A stretch of DNA of 64,000 bases from Thunnus maccoyii. Taxonomy: Eukaryota; Chordata; Actinopteri; Scombriformes; Scombridae. Below are positions 18,320-31,188 of the stretch, piece after piece. The stretch is taken from positions 14,865,155 to 14,929,154 of the forward strand of contig NC_056544.1 in NCBI RefSeq assembly GCF_910596095.1. The letters are read 5' to 3'. The position numbers and the translations under genes are program-made. Positions within the stretch are counted from its first letter, which is position 1. Each line of letters opens with the position of its first letter. Below the pieces are notes generated by a model. The model had not been told where the DNA came from. It worked only from the letters and a program-made list of their open reading frames with translations, and made no database searches.

Positions 18320-21300
18320 TGTCTTCTTCTATGGCTGTTTTTAGGTAACATTCAATGTGCCGTCATACCGCCACCGAGTGGATCATTTTAGGAATGACCT
18401 CTGTAACGACAATGCAAACTAAGCAGCTAGTCTCTACAAGGTCATATGGAGTAGTCTTCCTGTAACATTCAAATACATTGTATGAGCTATTTATTAGTTT
18501 GTTTTGTTTGGTTGTTGTTTTATTAATAATAATTAGGATCAGAATCATCTTAATTGGCCAAGTATGTTTACGCATACAGTGAATTTGACTCAGGTTTGGA
18601 GGCTTTCATTACAACATTACAACCTTCAGAAGTATGCACAAGCAATGACTATATACAGGTGAAACCATTTCTGTGAACTGTAAACAGGATACGAATAATG
18701 CAAAGAAGTGAAGAATGCAAGGTATGCTATAATAAATATTAAATGGTAAAAAAGACACGTTACTTTATATACATATAGTAAGTGATTATATAGAGCATAT
18801 AAAGCCTGTTCAAATATACAGTAGTCAGTGAAATGTATTGCCCCTTTGTATTTTAAACTAAATAAATATATAGAACTTGTAGATACAGTGGGTATTATAG
18901 TGACTATACAATACTAATAATTAGTCTTGTTTGATTATTCTAGATGTTTGCTTTATTTAGATCCTATTTCTTTTCTTTTGCTAGTTATTTGTTTAGTTTA
19001 ATTATTTGCTTGTTTAACATATTTCATTCTAGATAACTAGTGTTTTGTTTTTATTTTGTTTTGTGAATTTGGTAACACCATGGGCACGTGAGGTTATATA
19101 GGTAGCTAGGCAGGTATAGGACCAGCATGCACCTGGGTGGGCCTATGGGTTTTTTTTGTTTTCTTTTTTTTTTTTTTTTTTTTACTAGAGCAAGAGAGGC
19201 AGCAGGAACCGTGACTTCTTTGTTCTTTTGTTTGGTTATTTACTTTTGAGAATAAACCATAGGAAACACAAAACTTTGCAGGGATAATGGACTTTTGCCT
19301 GCGTACACCACATGCCCATGGTGCGTCAGTGACCTTTTGATTCTAAGTTTGATTTAAATTTGATTTTGATTTTTGACAAATGGCCACTACATTCTTCTTA
19401 CAACTAATGCCTGACCATCTAAGACATACTCTAGTTTCCCAAGTAACACTATTACCTAATTTGACAGTTCTAAAAATACAGGATTAACAGTGGCATGAAG
19501 GGCAAACATAAGGTGTTTCCATGTAAATTTAAATCTGTTTTGTGGAAAATAATTTTTAAAAAAAAAGTTACTGAAATGACCCTATTTTAAACTGTAATCT
19601 TTATGAAACACTCACAGGAGGTTAGTTTTCAAATCAAGTGCAAACTGCACATACATTGTATTCAACTGGAAAACATATGGTAAAAACAGTAAAAACACAA
19701 AAGAGGACAATTTGTTTCATAACAGACATTTTCCCAGCACGTTTACTTATGTAATGACACTTTTCATGACAGCGTTGGCACCAAACTCCTCCCCTTCCCT
19801 TCAGTAAAACAACATGCCTGAGGTGTGGATGTTCACACTATGTAGTACGCTGAGCAACTGCTGCAATTTTAGCCAGCAAGAGGATGTGTCTGATGCTATT
19901 TCTTTACTGTTTATCTAAAGCTTCAGGTAATTACTCATGCCTGGTTTAATGGTGACTGTCTTCCTTTTCCCATTCTCAACAACTGACTGACAGCAATTCA
20001 GATGGGAGATTTGTTGTGTTATTGGTGCTGTTATTGTCTTAGTAGAATTCTTCCTTAGTTACAAATTAGTCCAAATATTTGATTTAGTCCAACAGGAAGC
20101 AGCAGCAGTCTACAAGAGTTTAGAGTGAAAAAGTGACAAGATAAGTGGTGTGTTTTTAGTCATAATGAGAGGGACCAGTTTCCTGAAACACTGTCAAATC
20201 AAATATCTATAGTCTTCAGTCAAGTGACAAGGAAGCACATGCTTGGTATGTAGCAAAAATAATTCAGATTCTTCATAACACTTAACACAAAAGAATTTCA
20301 AGAATCCTTGCTGACTAGGACTAATAGGTTGGATAATATTACAATACCATTAGATGATAGAAATTTGTCAGCTTTGTATCAAGGTACAGTATCATTCCTT
20401 TCTTCAAATATCTCTGGTTATATTAGGTCATTGTGGGCAATGTTGCAAATCAGTGAGCGGGACTCCTTTATGGCAATATTACATTCACAGGACTGTTTCA
20501 TCAATGTAATGACGTACCTTGATTTTGCATGTATGTAATTCGCTAGATTAGCCAAAAGCACACATTCCCATCATATTCCGTCTGGTTAATTTATCTATAA
20601 AGAGTCAACTGAATGTCCAGGAGATATATAATATAATATATTGATATCAAGATATGAGATTTCGTATACTGTGATAAGATTTTATCATTATGCACCCATC
20701 TAATATTACACAAACTAATATTCCACATTCATATATATTTGAATCCATGATTTGACACTATTTTTTTTAACATCAGTCCACATTTGTGCCCTGTTCTTCT
20801 AAATTTTAATCCATTTTGACTACTGAATTTCATCCATATGACCACAGGTATCCTGTGTTTGTCCGCATGCTCTGTCTCTTCCCACACCCACTGCAAACCA
20901 GCACAACAGTTCAGTCCCCCATGACATCAACAATCAAGGACAGCTGGAGAATGACCCATAATGCAGTTCAGCCTTGCCTTCAGCGTGGGAGGCTTCCCAT
21001 TTTTCCTCTTTTCTTTTTGCCCCCCAGCCTCCCCGCTCCTCCGTGCCCGCACCCTCTCAGCCTCCAAACCTCCTAACTATACACAAGCCGGACTTATGTA
21101 TACACATTCCCCGCAAGTGAACGCTGACACATGACAAATCAAAGGTCTAATAAACAGCTTGTGCTGAACAATTTTCCCCCCACCACCAAAGGATGAAAAA
21201 TAAACAAATCCCTGTCGGTTGGCCCGGCCAGGCCATTTGGTAGGTCTGTCTGTCGATGACTGGGTGGCCCAGGGCTGCTCGGTGTGAGGCCTGGGATGGA

Positions 21301-24230
21301 GCCACAACTGTTTCCTGTGAGCAGCCCAACCCCCAGAACCTCTCCACAACTGGCTTGGTGGGTGGTATTCCCCTCCTCCTTCTTTTCCTCTCATCCCCCA
21401 AACTCCTCCACCCTCCTCTCCTCTCTCCCTCAAACCCTCCTCTCCTCTTCAATGCTCTCTACTGCCTCTCTGCTCCTCCCCCATTTACCTCCCTTCCAGT
21501 CAGTCAGTCAATCCATTCTCACAGCCTCAGTCCTGAGCTAAACACTTCCCCAGAGGCCTTGTGTGGATGGAGTGGGTTAAACAAGTTTTTAAACTTCTGT
21601 CTGCGGTAAAAGAAAAAAAAAACGTTTTTGTCTGTGTGTTTGTCTGTTCTATGATGACATCAGTAGTCATCTCATAGCTTAAAATCGTGCCATGTAGACG
21701 TGTGAGCTCAGTATATTGAACCTCATCATTTACCACAAGTTGTTAAGTGCTGTCAGGTGGTGGATGATCAGATCCACACAAAATAGTTCACTAGTACAAA
21801 ATGTTAAATCATATAAATGTTAAAATCAATGATTTTCTCAGGTGTTATCAAACAAAAGTATTTTCTTACTCAGACTTTTAATATCATATTTTCCTCTTTT
21901 TATATCTTGCTTTCATTTCAAAAGGAACCAAAAATCAAACTTCCTGTTTTTAATTACAGACTGCAAAACAAGAGAAGAAGCAGCTGTGCATCGAATGTTT
22001 TTAAGCTGCTTTGAACCTCTATGGTATTTCAATTTATGTGATTAATCATGATTGTTTTATTGGTTTCAAGTAAATCATTAAAGTACTTCCATGTGTACCT
22101 CTGTGCTTAGTAAGACCATGTCTAATCTGAGTATTCTGGTGGTCTTTATCTTATAACCCCGCCTTTTACATGACGTCTAAGTCATGAGGGCATAACATTT
22201 GAACTTTTTGGTGAATGTTTCAGTTTATCTTCTCAGCAAAATACTCGTGTGAACAGCAGTGCTGTATCTTTTGAGCATGTTCATCGGGTATTTCATAAGA
22301 ATTTAAAATCATACACAGGTAAAAGGAGAGAACACACAGCAACACTCATGAGGTGAATTCAACAAACTGTACACGTCAACATGCGGACAACTCTGTTACA
22401 CAGTTCACCCATGCTGATAAGGATTAATTATTATTTTTCACTAAAGAACACTTCAGCTTGGTGAAACTCTTTAAACAGTAATCTCACTAATCGCTACTAT
22501 GCTGTGTGGAGATTGCAGTCATGGAAAAGAAGCTGCAGGATTGTAGCTATGAGAGTTGGTAGTGGTGGTGGTTGATTTGAGGAAGGAGGGGTCTTGTATC
22601 TGTTGGCCCTGAGTCTGTTTAACTGCTCCCCTTTTTCCATCTGTGCAAAAGCATATTTTCTCAATGTAAAGAAAATTGGCAGAGGCCATGGCTCTGTTCC
22701 CCTATACAGACTAAATAAACACACATGCATACAGTACATGAGCTGAGTAACCACCCAGGAAGGTTGACAGACTTGGAGAGGAGCAGAGAGAGGAACAAAA
22801 ATGGAAGAAAAGGAGACTGAAGAAGAGTATTGGATCTTTGGTTTATTCACTTTCCTGTCACTGTTATTCTCTCCTTTTCCATACCTTCAGTGGTTTCATA
22901 ATAACTTTAGTTTTGCAAGTCTTTGACAAACATAGCATTTAACATCCATACTTTAAGTCTTTACAACAACCTAAAAATTAAGGCTCTAAAAAGGGGATTT
23001 AAACAGAAATTCTAAGTTTAAACTCTTGCTAATTTTGGTCCAGCATTAGTCATTTTGGCTCATGAAGCAACTCACCAATGCACGGTAGAGTTGTGATTTT
23101 TGACAACCACAGACCAGTAGGATGGTAAGGAAAGTAAAGGAAAGTAAGAACATCTACAAGACAGAAACTTGAAAACATTCAAATGATTTAAATATTCAGT
23201 TCCTAAGTTCAGGGGGTTTATATCTTATTTAAATGGAAAACCTACTCACATATTTGTGATATTAGGATGTATTTTTGGTCTTATCCTAATATTTGGAGTC
23301 TGTGTTGCATTAAACAGTGTGACCAGCAGAGAGCAATATAGCTACAAACACAGAGAAATATCCAGATAGTTGTTGCATTCTCTTGGAAAAAAGAGCATTA
23401 ACAAGACTACATGACATGTGAGCCAATATCAGAACAGAGCTTTTATCCCCCAAGTTTACTTTTCTATTGAGTTGGTGTGGTTTGATTTATTGTTTCATAA
23501 CTGAGCTTAGTGTGCGTCCAACGTAGCTACAGCAGGGATTTAAAACTTCTTCAGCCAAGGAGCCAAACTGAGCAAATACAGAGTGAGTCTGGAACATTCA
23601 CTCATTAAAGCATATTAGTATTCTTGTCATGTGGGGATACACTGAAACATGCCAGTGACCCATTTTGGTTCCCAGTCCATCATTTAAGAAAAGCTGCCAT
23701 ATGGTCTAAGCTTATACTCTTCAAACACATCATTTCAAGCAAAGAAATAGTTCAAGAAGCAGTTTATTTACCTTTGAGCCCTGCCACCCAGACCCGGCGC
23801 CATGCCAATGGCCACCTAAGTTTGCCCAGCTGGCAAATTTTATTTGTTTCTTCAACTATAATTTTGTTTATTTATTTGGTCTCTGCAGCAAAGAGTGGTC
23901 AGAGTAGTACACACAGCTGCAGTCACACTAGAGGAATGGTTTGTCTGTTTGGTTACAGCTACAGTGACATATCACTCTGCTGATAGCAACCAGTTCAAAG
24001 CATTTCAAATCAAAAGGAAGATACCAGGCAGTTAGGTAAATATTACAGTATCCAGCAAAAACTAGTTTGCTCACTCTGAGTTAAATATTTCATTAAAAGT
24101 GATTCTTAATGCAGATTTATAGAGCCATTAGTCTTCATCAAGCCTCACTTTTGCATCTCCCCTCCACTCAGCAATGGCACTAATGAACTATTTAATATGG
24201 TAATGATTTTTGATCAACATGACTAAGAGT
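18320..24230. other. Intergenic region with no recognised gene
   Basis: This AT-rich DNA lies upstream of kif2c. A long T tract lies at about 19147-19184. A stretch at about 19070-19330 with a TATATAGG and an AATAAA could be an old LTR but has no defined ends. Repeat-like tatatgatat sequence occurs at 20620-20700, and a pyrimidine-rich strip at 21360-21490. No spliced gene model could be built. Confidence 0.45.
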
Positions 24231-24446
24231 CTCAAGCCATGTTAGCAGCTCTGTGAGGCTAGGCACACCTGTGCTTTGAGCAAAGTGCTTTCACCAGCAG
24301 ACTAACATGCTCGCAATAACAATGCTAACATGCTGGTCTAGTTTTTACCATGTTCACCATTGGCATGCTAACATTTGCCAATTAGCTCTAAATGCAAAGT
24401 GCAACTAAGGCTGATGAGAATGTCGTTAGTTTTGCATGTATTTGGT

Positions 24447-25281
24447 TGTTACGGCTGTATGTGTTAGTTGTGCTGTTTGTCCTTTTTCCTCTCCTGTCTC
24501 TTGCTCCGCCCAGGTCTTCTACACCTGATCAGTCCTAAATGAGGTGCACCTGGCCCAGGAAAGGAGGTGGTTAATGCTCCAGGTTCCTGTTGCAGAGAGA
24601 GGCTTCTAGTTTGTGGACTGCTGGTCTTGCTGCCTCCAAGCCTGGGATTTTGTTTAGTGTTGCTGTCTGTTGTTTAGTGTCTTGGTTGTTTTGTATGTCT
24701 TAATAAATTCCATGGTTTGAGTATTTTCAAAGGTGCTGTAAGAGTTTTACTTTGGGTCAATTGTGGCATGTTGTTCGCCCCATAGGGCCAACTAAGGTTG
24801 GGGCTTAACAAATGGGGGCTTGTCTGGGATATGAATGTCTATGAGGTGAGGTAAATGTGTTTGAGTCTAGTGGACATCTCTTTTGTTAGATCATTTGTGG
24901 TTGTTGCTGCTTGTTTAGTTGTGCTTTTAACTGCTTCAGTAGCTTGGAGTTGGAGTTGGCTTGGAGTTGCCTTTTATTATTTTTGGGGGTAATCCTGAGT
25001 GGGGGCACGCTTCAGTGCAGTTGACTACATGTTTGGTCTTCGGTTATGCACTGAGATCAGTGTTTAAAGTCGCCTCAAGCTCTGCAAGCCACTGAAGACC
25101 AGCTTGGCTAGTTAGCCATCTTGGTAGCCAGGTAGGAGTGCTTCTCTATAGCTTGTTCCCCTAGTTTTTGCACTTTGCACAGCAACTTGGTTGTGGTCTT
25201 TTTTGTGTAAGATGACTACTTTTTGTTTGGTCACTTTGTATTGTGCAGCTGTGATAAATACTTTTGTGTGCAGTAACTTGT
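24447..25281 (+). mobile_element. LTR retroelement remnant (5' LTR plus leader)
   Basis: A 364-bp LTR-like segment runs from tgtta (24447) to taaca (24810) and contains AATAAA at 24702-24707. Two bases later, 24813-24830 matches the tRNA-Pro-type primer-binding site at 16 of 18 positions. About 450 bp of leader-like sequence follows with no gag or pol frame and no second LTR. The element is therefore a truncated old copy, inserted into the repeat at 24235-25745. Ty3/Gypsy or endogenous retrovirus origin cannot be decided from this. Confidence 0.55.
24813..24830 (+). other. Primer-binding site (tRNA-Pro type), decayed
   Basis: The 18 bases match the complement of the tRNA-Pro 3' end except for two C-to-T changes. 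Both changes are at CpG positions, as expected from methylation decay. It lies 2 nt after the LTR end, where a primer-binding site belongs. Confidence 0.55.
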
Positions 25282-26283
25282 GGTTTGTCACAAAACCACA
25301 AAAATTTAAATTTTGGCCTGATGATAGACATGAAAAATTAGGGGATTAGCAAAGTTAAAATCATCCAGAGGGGGACATGAATATCTGTACTAAATTTCAT
25401 GGCAATCCAATATAGTTATAACATTTCATTCAAAGCCACAAATGTCAATTTCATGGTGGTGCTAGAGGAGAAGTCAGAGAATCACTTGAGCCATTAGGAT
25501 TCATCCTCTGGGAACCTTGAATGTCTGTGCAATTTGATGCCAATCCATTAAGCAGATGTTGAGATATTTCACAGGATATAAAAGGAAAAATGTCAACATG
25601 CTCTTGGGTGCTACAGGAAAAGTCAGAGGATCACTGAAGTCAGTAAGATTCATCCTCTAGGTACCACGTCATTGGAATTCATCTGTTAGTAGTTGAGATA
25701 TTTCAGTCTTGGCCAAAGTAGTGGACTAACCGCCTGACGAGAAGACCAACATTGCCATCCCTACAGTGATGCATGGCTAAAAATGATTGCCATGTTAAAT
25801 CACAGTCATAGTTTTCCATTAAGTGCAGATGAACTTCACCTGAATTTTAATTGGTTTCAGTTACATATGTTTCTCACCACAGGTTGGCTCATTAGCCGTG
25901 CAAGAATGTTTTAAATATTGGAAGTAACCAAAATCACTTCCAATGTTTGGTAATCACTTCCAATATTTGGAAGCATGTTTTCAGATCTTGGAGGCTGTAA
26001 AGGACACAAATGGATACATTTATCATTCATATGTGTATGATAACGTGTTAGTCCCTCGTTTAGTTTTTTCGCACATACAGAGCATTGTGTGCTCTGCAAC
26101 AAAATGTAACTAAAACCTCTATAATTGCTCAATTGGTGGCACCAATACTGACATTTAAAGTGATTATAATTAAAGCGATATAATATAAGACATATAGGGC
26201 TATACTTTTAGAATATTTTACTACATGCAGGTCTTGTGGGCTGGAGTATTGGAATACCATGAGTGTTATTACTTAACACTCAC

Positions 26284-26422
26284 CACAGTCACAGAATGCA
26301 GCTCTTGGTTTTCCTGTTCCTCCATTTGGTCAGTAACTAGTCCACAGGGCCACTCAGAATTTCCCTGTTGGTCTTCATCACTTTTCCATTTCACACTATA
26401 GAGAGCAGAGAAGGCTACATCT
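26284..26422 (-). other. Orphan exon-like ORF
   Basis: On the minus strand, a strong acceptor (T-run then cag) precedes 26422 and a strong donor (gtg/gtgagtg) follows 26284. The 139 nt between read one open frame, D-V-A-F-S-A-L-Y-S-V-K-W-K then an acidic stretch ending H-S-V-T-V. The amino-acid mix is protein-like and faintly recalls a beta-sandwich receptor domain. I found no partner exons. It may be a real exon of an unrecognised gene or a relic. Confidence 0.25.
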
Positions 26423-28974
26423 CTGAAAAAAAGAATGCAAAAGAATGTTTTCAGCTTGAAACTCAATTTAAACCCTACAATTGAAACTTTAGTGATAAAA
26501 TAAAATGCATCTGAAACAGGTTTAATCCATGTCTGTGAAATTAGCCCATAAATTCTATTTTTGAATTCAATCAGTTTCTTTATATGAACCATAAAAATGA
26601 GGATTGAGATACAGCAGGCCTGCATACAACCTCTTTAAGGGAACACCAATCAAAACCACAAACCATGAATAGCGCAGAAATGTGTCAGTGTGCTTTTGAA
26701 ATTAATCCTTAAAACCCACGAGTGTTTCCTTTTCTTTTTTCTTTTTATGGGACACAACAGAGGAGTCATATGTTTGCTTGCATAGTGCAGGGTACAATTG
26801 TGGACCCCCAGTTCTCAAAGAAAAGTTACACCTACACCCAGAGTTTTACAGCCTTCCCTGATAAACCACAGCGATGGGTTGGATACGAGAAAGGAAAGTC
26901 ACATATCACCCAGGTTTTCTCTTATGGAGCTGTAATGGTTTTAGCGTCTTGTTTCTATCTGATTCTGTCCTCACTTCAAGAATTTCCATCTTATAACTCC
27001 TAATCCTACCCCTAGCCCTAAAAGTGTTAATTTCTTACATTAAGAGGATAAAATCGACCAGTGCAATGAGATAATGCCAAACAGTTTCCATAACAGATAA
27101 ACTTGTTTCAAGAATTTTCCAGACTCCATGTCATTTCCCTTTATTCCAGTCAGAAATCTGCAGCATTCTGTTTTCCTTCATGATACCGACATTCATTTCT
27201 ACAAAATTCTCGAAGCAAATTCTTGTTTTGGAAACTGGTTGAAATATTTTTACTGCACTGCCAGATTTTGTCATTTGTTTTAAGAAAGCAAGACTTGTAG
27301 TTCAGTAAAATGCAAAATTGACTTAATAATAGAATTGAGTTTGCAGTGCTGAGAAATGAGTGTATACACCAGGATAATGTTTCATGTTGGGAAATCAAAG
27401 CTTGAAGTCACCTCTTCAAAAAGACTGGGAAGTCTGGCTGTATTGTTGATTTATAAAACAAAACATGAAGTGTCATTTATGTATTTTCTGGTAAAATTGC
27501 TCTGGCTCGTGATAAGTAATGTGTTGTTTGTTAAGAAAAGCAGTAACATGCTTTGTTTTGAGACAAATGGGAGATTGGTGGTTTGCATGACCAAGAGAGC
27601 TGAAATGACAAAAGAGAAAAAAAAACACCTACAGAGACTTTTTCAACAGAAAATCCACAGGAATAAAGAAGCCACAGCTGGCCACACTGTGAGCTCTGAC
27701 GTGCGGTTAAAAACACCACAGCAAACTTTGGTTTATCATCAAAGATGTCGCCAGCTTTAAAAAACAAAAAATTGGAAGTAGTAATCTTGCACTTTACCAC
27801 TTTAACCTCACAGTGACACAGTCATGTCACACACAGTGTTGTGTAACAAGGCATAGACTCATCTGTTTTTATGTTGCTTTTATGCAAATTGGATTTTTTA
27901 TTGAATGAGCTAGTGAGTAACTTTCCTAGATTTTTTTGGCCAAACATTAACACTCTCACTATTACATTGTTTGTGATGATTTCTGGATGCTTTTTTTGCT
28001 ACAAAGACCTGAACTGTTTAGCTGATGTATTTGACTCCTCGTACTGTAATAATCTAGCTACACTGTAGTGTTAGTTTTATTGTCTGTGCTTCCCAAATGT
28101 GCTAATGCCATTGTTTGCCTTTTCCATTGCATAAACAATTATTTGATAGACCCTGAGACAAACGATATTGAAAAACCACATTCATGCATGGTGTCAATTA
28201 CAGTTTATCCTCTGGTTTGCCTAACTTGCTATGGAGTTAGGCTCTGCCTTATTGCTCCCCATCCTGCCCCAGTCCTCCTCCTCTCCTCTTCACCACATGA
28301 AATGGCTGTCTGTGCCAGCCTAGCGCTGAGCCTTCATTAGCTTTTACTACCCCACTTGGATGTGTTTAGCTTTGCTCTCTTTTTCTCCCTCTCTGTGTGT
28401 CTGACTGTGTGTGTGTGTCTCACCCTCTGTATGTGTCTGTGTCTGCATATGTTTAATTACCAACCCCCGCCCTCCCTTTGGAGTACCCCTCAATGCCATG
28501 CCACCATATCATTACACTGTGGCTGCAATTTAAACTTCAGTCACACATACACACACCAACATACCCTGGCTGGCCTGCAAATTGTAAAGAGCAGACAGTT
28601 CTGTAGGGAGCTGCTTTATTCTCCCCTAAAATGGAGTTCTACACATGTACAAAGAGAGTGATGAAGAGAAAAGAGACGGAATATGAAAAACAAAACAAAA
28701 AAAAGATGCAGGGCCGCAGAGCACTACAGCACAACGCATCTCGACTGATCCACAACTACGTCTGGTGTTCAAACTGTTATTGTTTGAACTAAACAAACCA
28801 CTTATAAACACAAGGCCTCTGCCTTACGAGGCTCATATTTAGGCCCTTCTGTAAACAGCAAAGCACAGAATGAATCAATTAAAAGGGCATTACGCTGGTT
28901 CCTGTTTATTTAAAACATGTTTACACTATACGGGCCCTCCCGCCTGTCTGCATGATTGCCTGGAACTTTGTATT

Positions 28975-29000
28975 CCTCCTCCTCCTCCTCCTCCTCCTCC
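28975..29000. repeat. (CCT)n microsatellite
   Basis: About eight uninterrupted CCT units, followed at 29043-29067 by an (AC)n run of about twelve units. Confidence 0.85.
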
Positions 29001-29665
29001 TGCCACCCCTCAATAGACCCGGTCACGGCCAAGGTATATCAAACACACACACACACACACACACACTTACACACACAGGGCACAGATTACAAACACATTT
29101 GTTATGTTGAAGAGCCTTTTCAGTAAATATTGATTTCGTTCTTCCTCTGTTTCTGCGAGAGATGATTAGAAGAACTCAGTCAGAGCAACAATCTGCTGCA
29201 GTGTGCAATCACAGCGTAGGAACACATATAAATACATGCAGCAGCAAAGCAACTCTGCTCCCAGAGGAGCTTTCCATTTTAGAGAACAGGCTCAAAATGG
29301 CAATAGGGTCAATAATTGTACAATTTAGTGAATGAATAAGTAAATCAACATGTGCATAGTTGAGTTAAGTTAAGCTAAGTTAAGTTAACTTACTGCCAAG
29401 GGTAAAAGCAACAGGTTGCTGAAATCACTGACATAATCGGCTGAAAGTTTTCTTATTTACTGTCATAGTATCCTTAGTCTATTGTCACCAATTATGGTTA
29501 TAAACAATAATTACAGTTACTAAATACAACGTAACTAAGTTTGATAATTGGACAAAAGGTATCAGAGTTATGGCCTTGCTTAAATGTAAGCTATTGCCAT
29601 TATAGAAACCATCAATCAGATCACAAATGAACTAAGGAATGGTTACAGAATGGGATAAAATAGTA

Positions 29666-30200
29666 TTAAAGGACAAGTTCGACATATTACAAAATACACT
29701 TATTGGCTTTCTTGCCGTGAGTATGAGAAGATCTGGACCACTCCTGTATTTGTGCATTGAGCTAGAGCCAGGAGATCGTTAGCTTACCTTAACATAAAGG
29801 CAGAGGGGAAAGTTTGCCAGGATCTGTCCAAAGATAAAAAAAAATCTGCCAGCCAACACATATAGAGCTCAGTAATTAGCACAGTTTGTTTAATCCATGC
29901 ACAAAAAGAATGTAAAAACAAGAAGTTGTGGTTTTATGGGGAGTTACATGCTGGAACAATGGAACTTCTGCACCTGGCTGAGAAATAGTTAATTAGCTTT
30001 AGTAGGATTTTTTGACTTTGGAAGGAGCCAGACTATCCATTTCCCCTTGTTTGCAGTCTTTATGCTATGTTAAGCTAACTGGCTGTTGACTCCAGCTACA
30101 TATTTAGCACAAACATGACAGTGGTTCTGATCTCCGTATCTAACTCTTGGTAAGAAAACGAACAAGCATATTATCCAAAAATGTCAAACTATTCCTTTAA
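29666..30200. mobile_element. Foldback non-autonomous element flanked by TTAA (piggyBac-like MITE)
   Basis: The element starts with ttaaagga (29666) and ends with tcctttaa (30200), so TTAA flanks both ends. Long imperfect inverted arms follow: acaagttcgacatatt...cttgccgtgag at the left, and cttggtaagaaaac...aaaaatgtcaaactatt at the right. Second-tier blocks such as gttagcttaccttaacataaag also pair with ctttatgctatgttaagctaac. It has no transposase. The TTAA target is typical of piggyBac-type transposition; the family assignment is inferred. Confidence 0.65.
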
Positions 30201-30969
30201 TGAAGCACTGGTGGTCCCTGCCATATTTGGTATTAAGCCAGTGGTTGGATAATTGCATAAGATGTAGCAAACCACCCTCAATTACATACATTTTTTATCC
30301 ATTTTTCAGACACAGTTTTGGAGTTTATATTGCCCCCTGTCCCTGGATTTGGAAACACGCTTTGAATAACTGTACACATTTTGTGAAATATTTATTGGAT
30401 GTTGACAAGTATTAGCCATTTATCTGACAGGCTGCACCCAAACTCAAATTCATTGAAACACATCCAAAACAAGTATGACAAAACCTGTAATTTCCTACAT
30501 ATGATGAAGACATATTATAACTTGGGGGTGGAAGTGGAGTCCTTGTGTTTGCTCATTCATTTTAATGTAAAGCACACTGAATTTACTTGCAATGAAAAGA
30601 GGAGGTGATAGATAAAATTACCCCCTTGCTTTAGCTAACTACAAACCCTGCCATAACTCTTCAGCCCTCATAAATCTCAGTTCAAGAGCGGCGTTGCTTC
30701 TCAAAAAATATACTTAAAAAAAAAAAAAATCTATTACTGGGATTGTGGCTGCGCGAGAGTTCTTTCAGTGAAACAAAGCATTGCTGTGGATGTGAAGAGA
30801 AACAATCCCCATTCCCCAGATTTGTGTAGTATGTCACCCTGAAGTCTGCTTTCTCACTGGCTTTACGGCTAATTCCCCCATTCTTCTCTGCTGCGCTTAG
30901 TGCAAAAGTACAAACACAACCACCACCCCCTGCTTCACATAGACACGCATGCCAGTGCATGTTTTTGCG

Positions 30970-30970
<1 letters not shown>

Positions 30971-31056
<86 letters not shown>
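30971..31056. repeat. Long (CA)n microsatellite
   Basis: Around 40 CA units with very few interruptions. The long Thr-His and Val-Cys ORFs on both strands are its translations. Confidence 0.95.
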
Positions 31057-31060
<4 letters not shown>

Positions 31061-31132
31061 ACTTTTCTTTACTAATCAGCCCTATTGAATTCCAGCAACA
31101 ATGGGCGCTCATCCTCAGGCCACCCAAGCAGT

Positions 31133-31188
31133 GCACACACACACACACACACAGACATACACACACACACACACACACATACACACCG
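31133..31188. repeat. Interrupted (CA)n microsatellite
   Basis: A second CA array, broken by gac and tac units, lies 80 nt from the first and is separated from it by unique sequence. Confidence 0.9.

Larger units (their letters stand above)
24235..25745. repeat. Ancient dispersed teleost repeat split by an LTR element
   Basis: The left part (24235-24446) carries the atgctaacatg / taccatgttcaccat / ggcatgctaacatttgcc / aaggctgatgagaatgtc pattern. The right part (about 25282-25745) carries repeated blocks of the type atgaatrtctgta-caaatttcatggcaatcca and gttgagatatttca, ending in ccgcctgacga...acattgccatccctac. Together they form one element of a family abundant in fish genomes, interrupted at 24447. 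It has no ORF. Confidence 0.55.

Noticed and set aside
19884..19925. Possible signal-peptide first exon on plus (M-C-L-M-L-F-L-Y-C-L-S then a gtaatt donor)
   Set aside because: No downstream exon or promoter could be found; short hydrophobic ORFs like this are common by chance.
21077..21609. Overlapping ORFs of 85-118 codons on both strands
   Set aside because: They follow a C/T-rich strip, carry low-complexity Pro/Ser or Gly/Arg content and lack splice support.
24831..25281. Possible gag-like frame after the primer site
   Set aside because: All frames are broken and no nucleocapsid or protease motif is visible.
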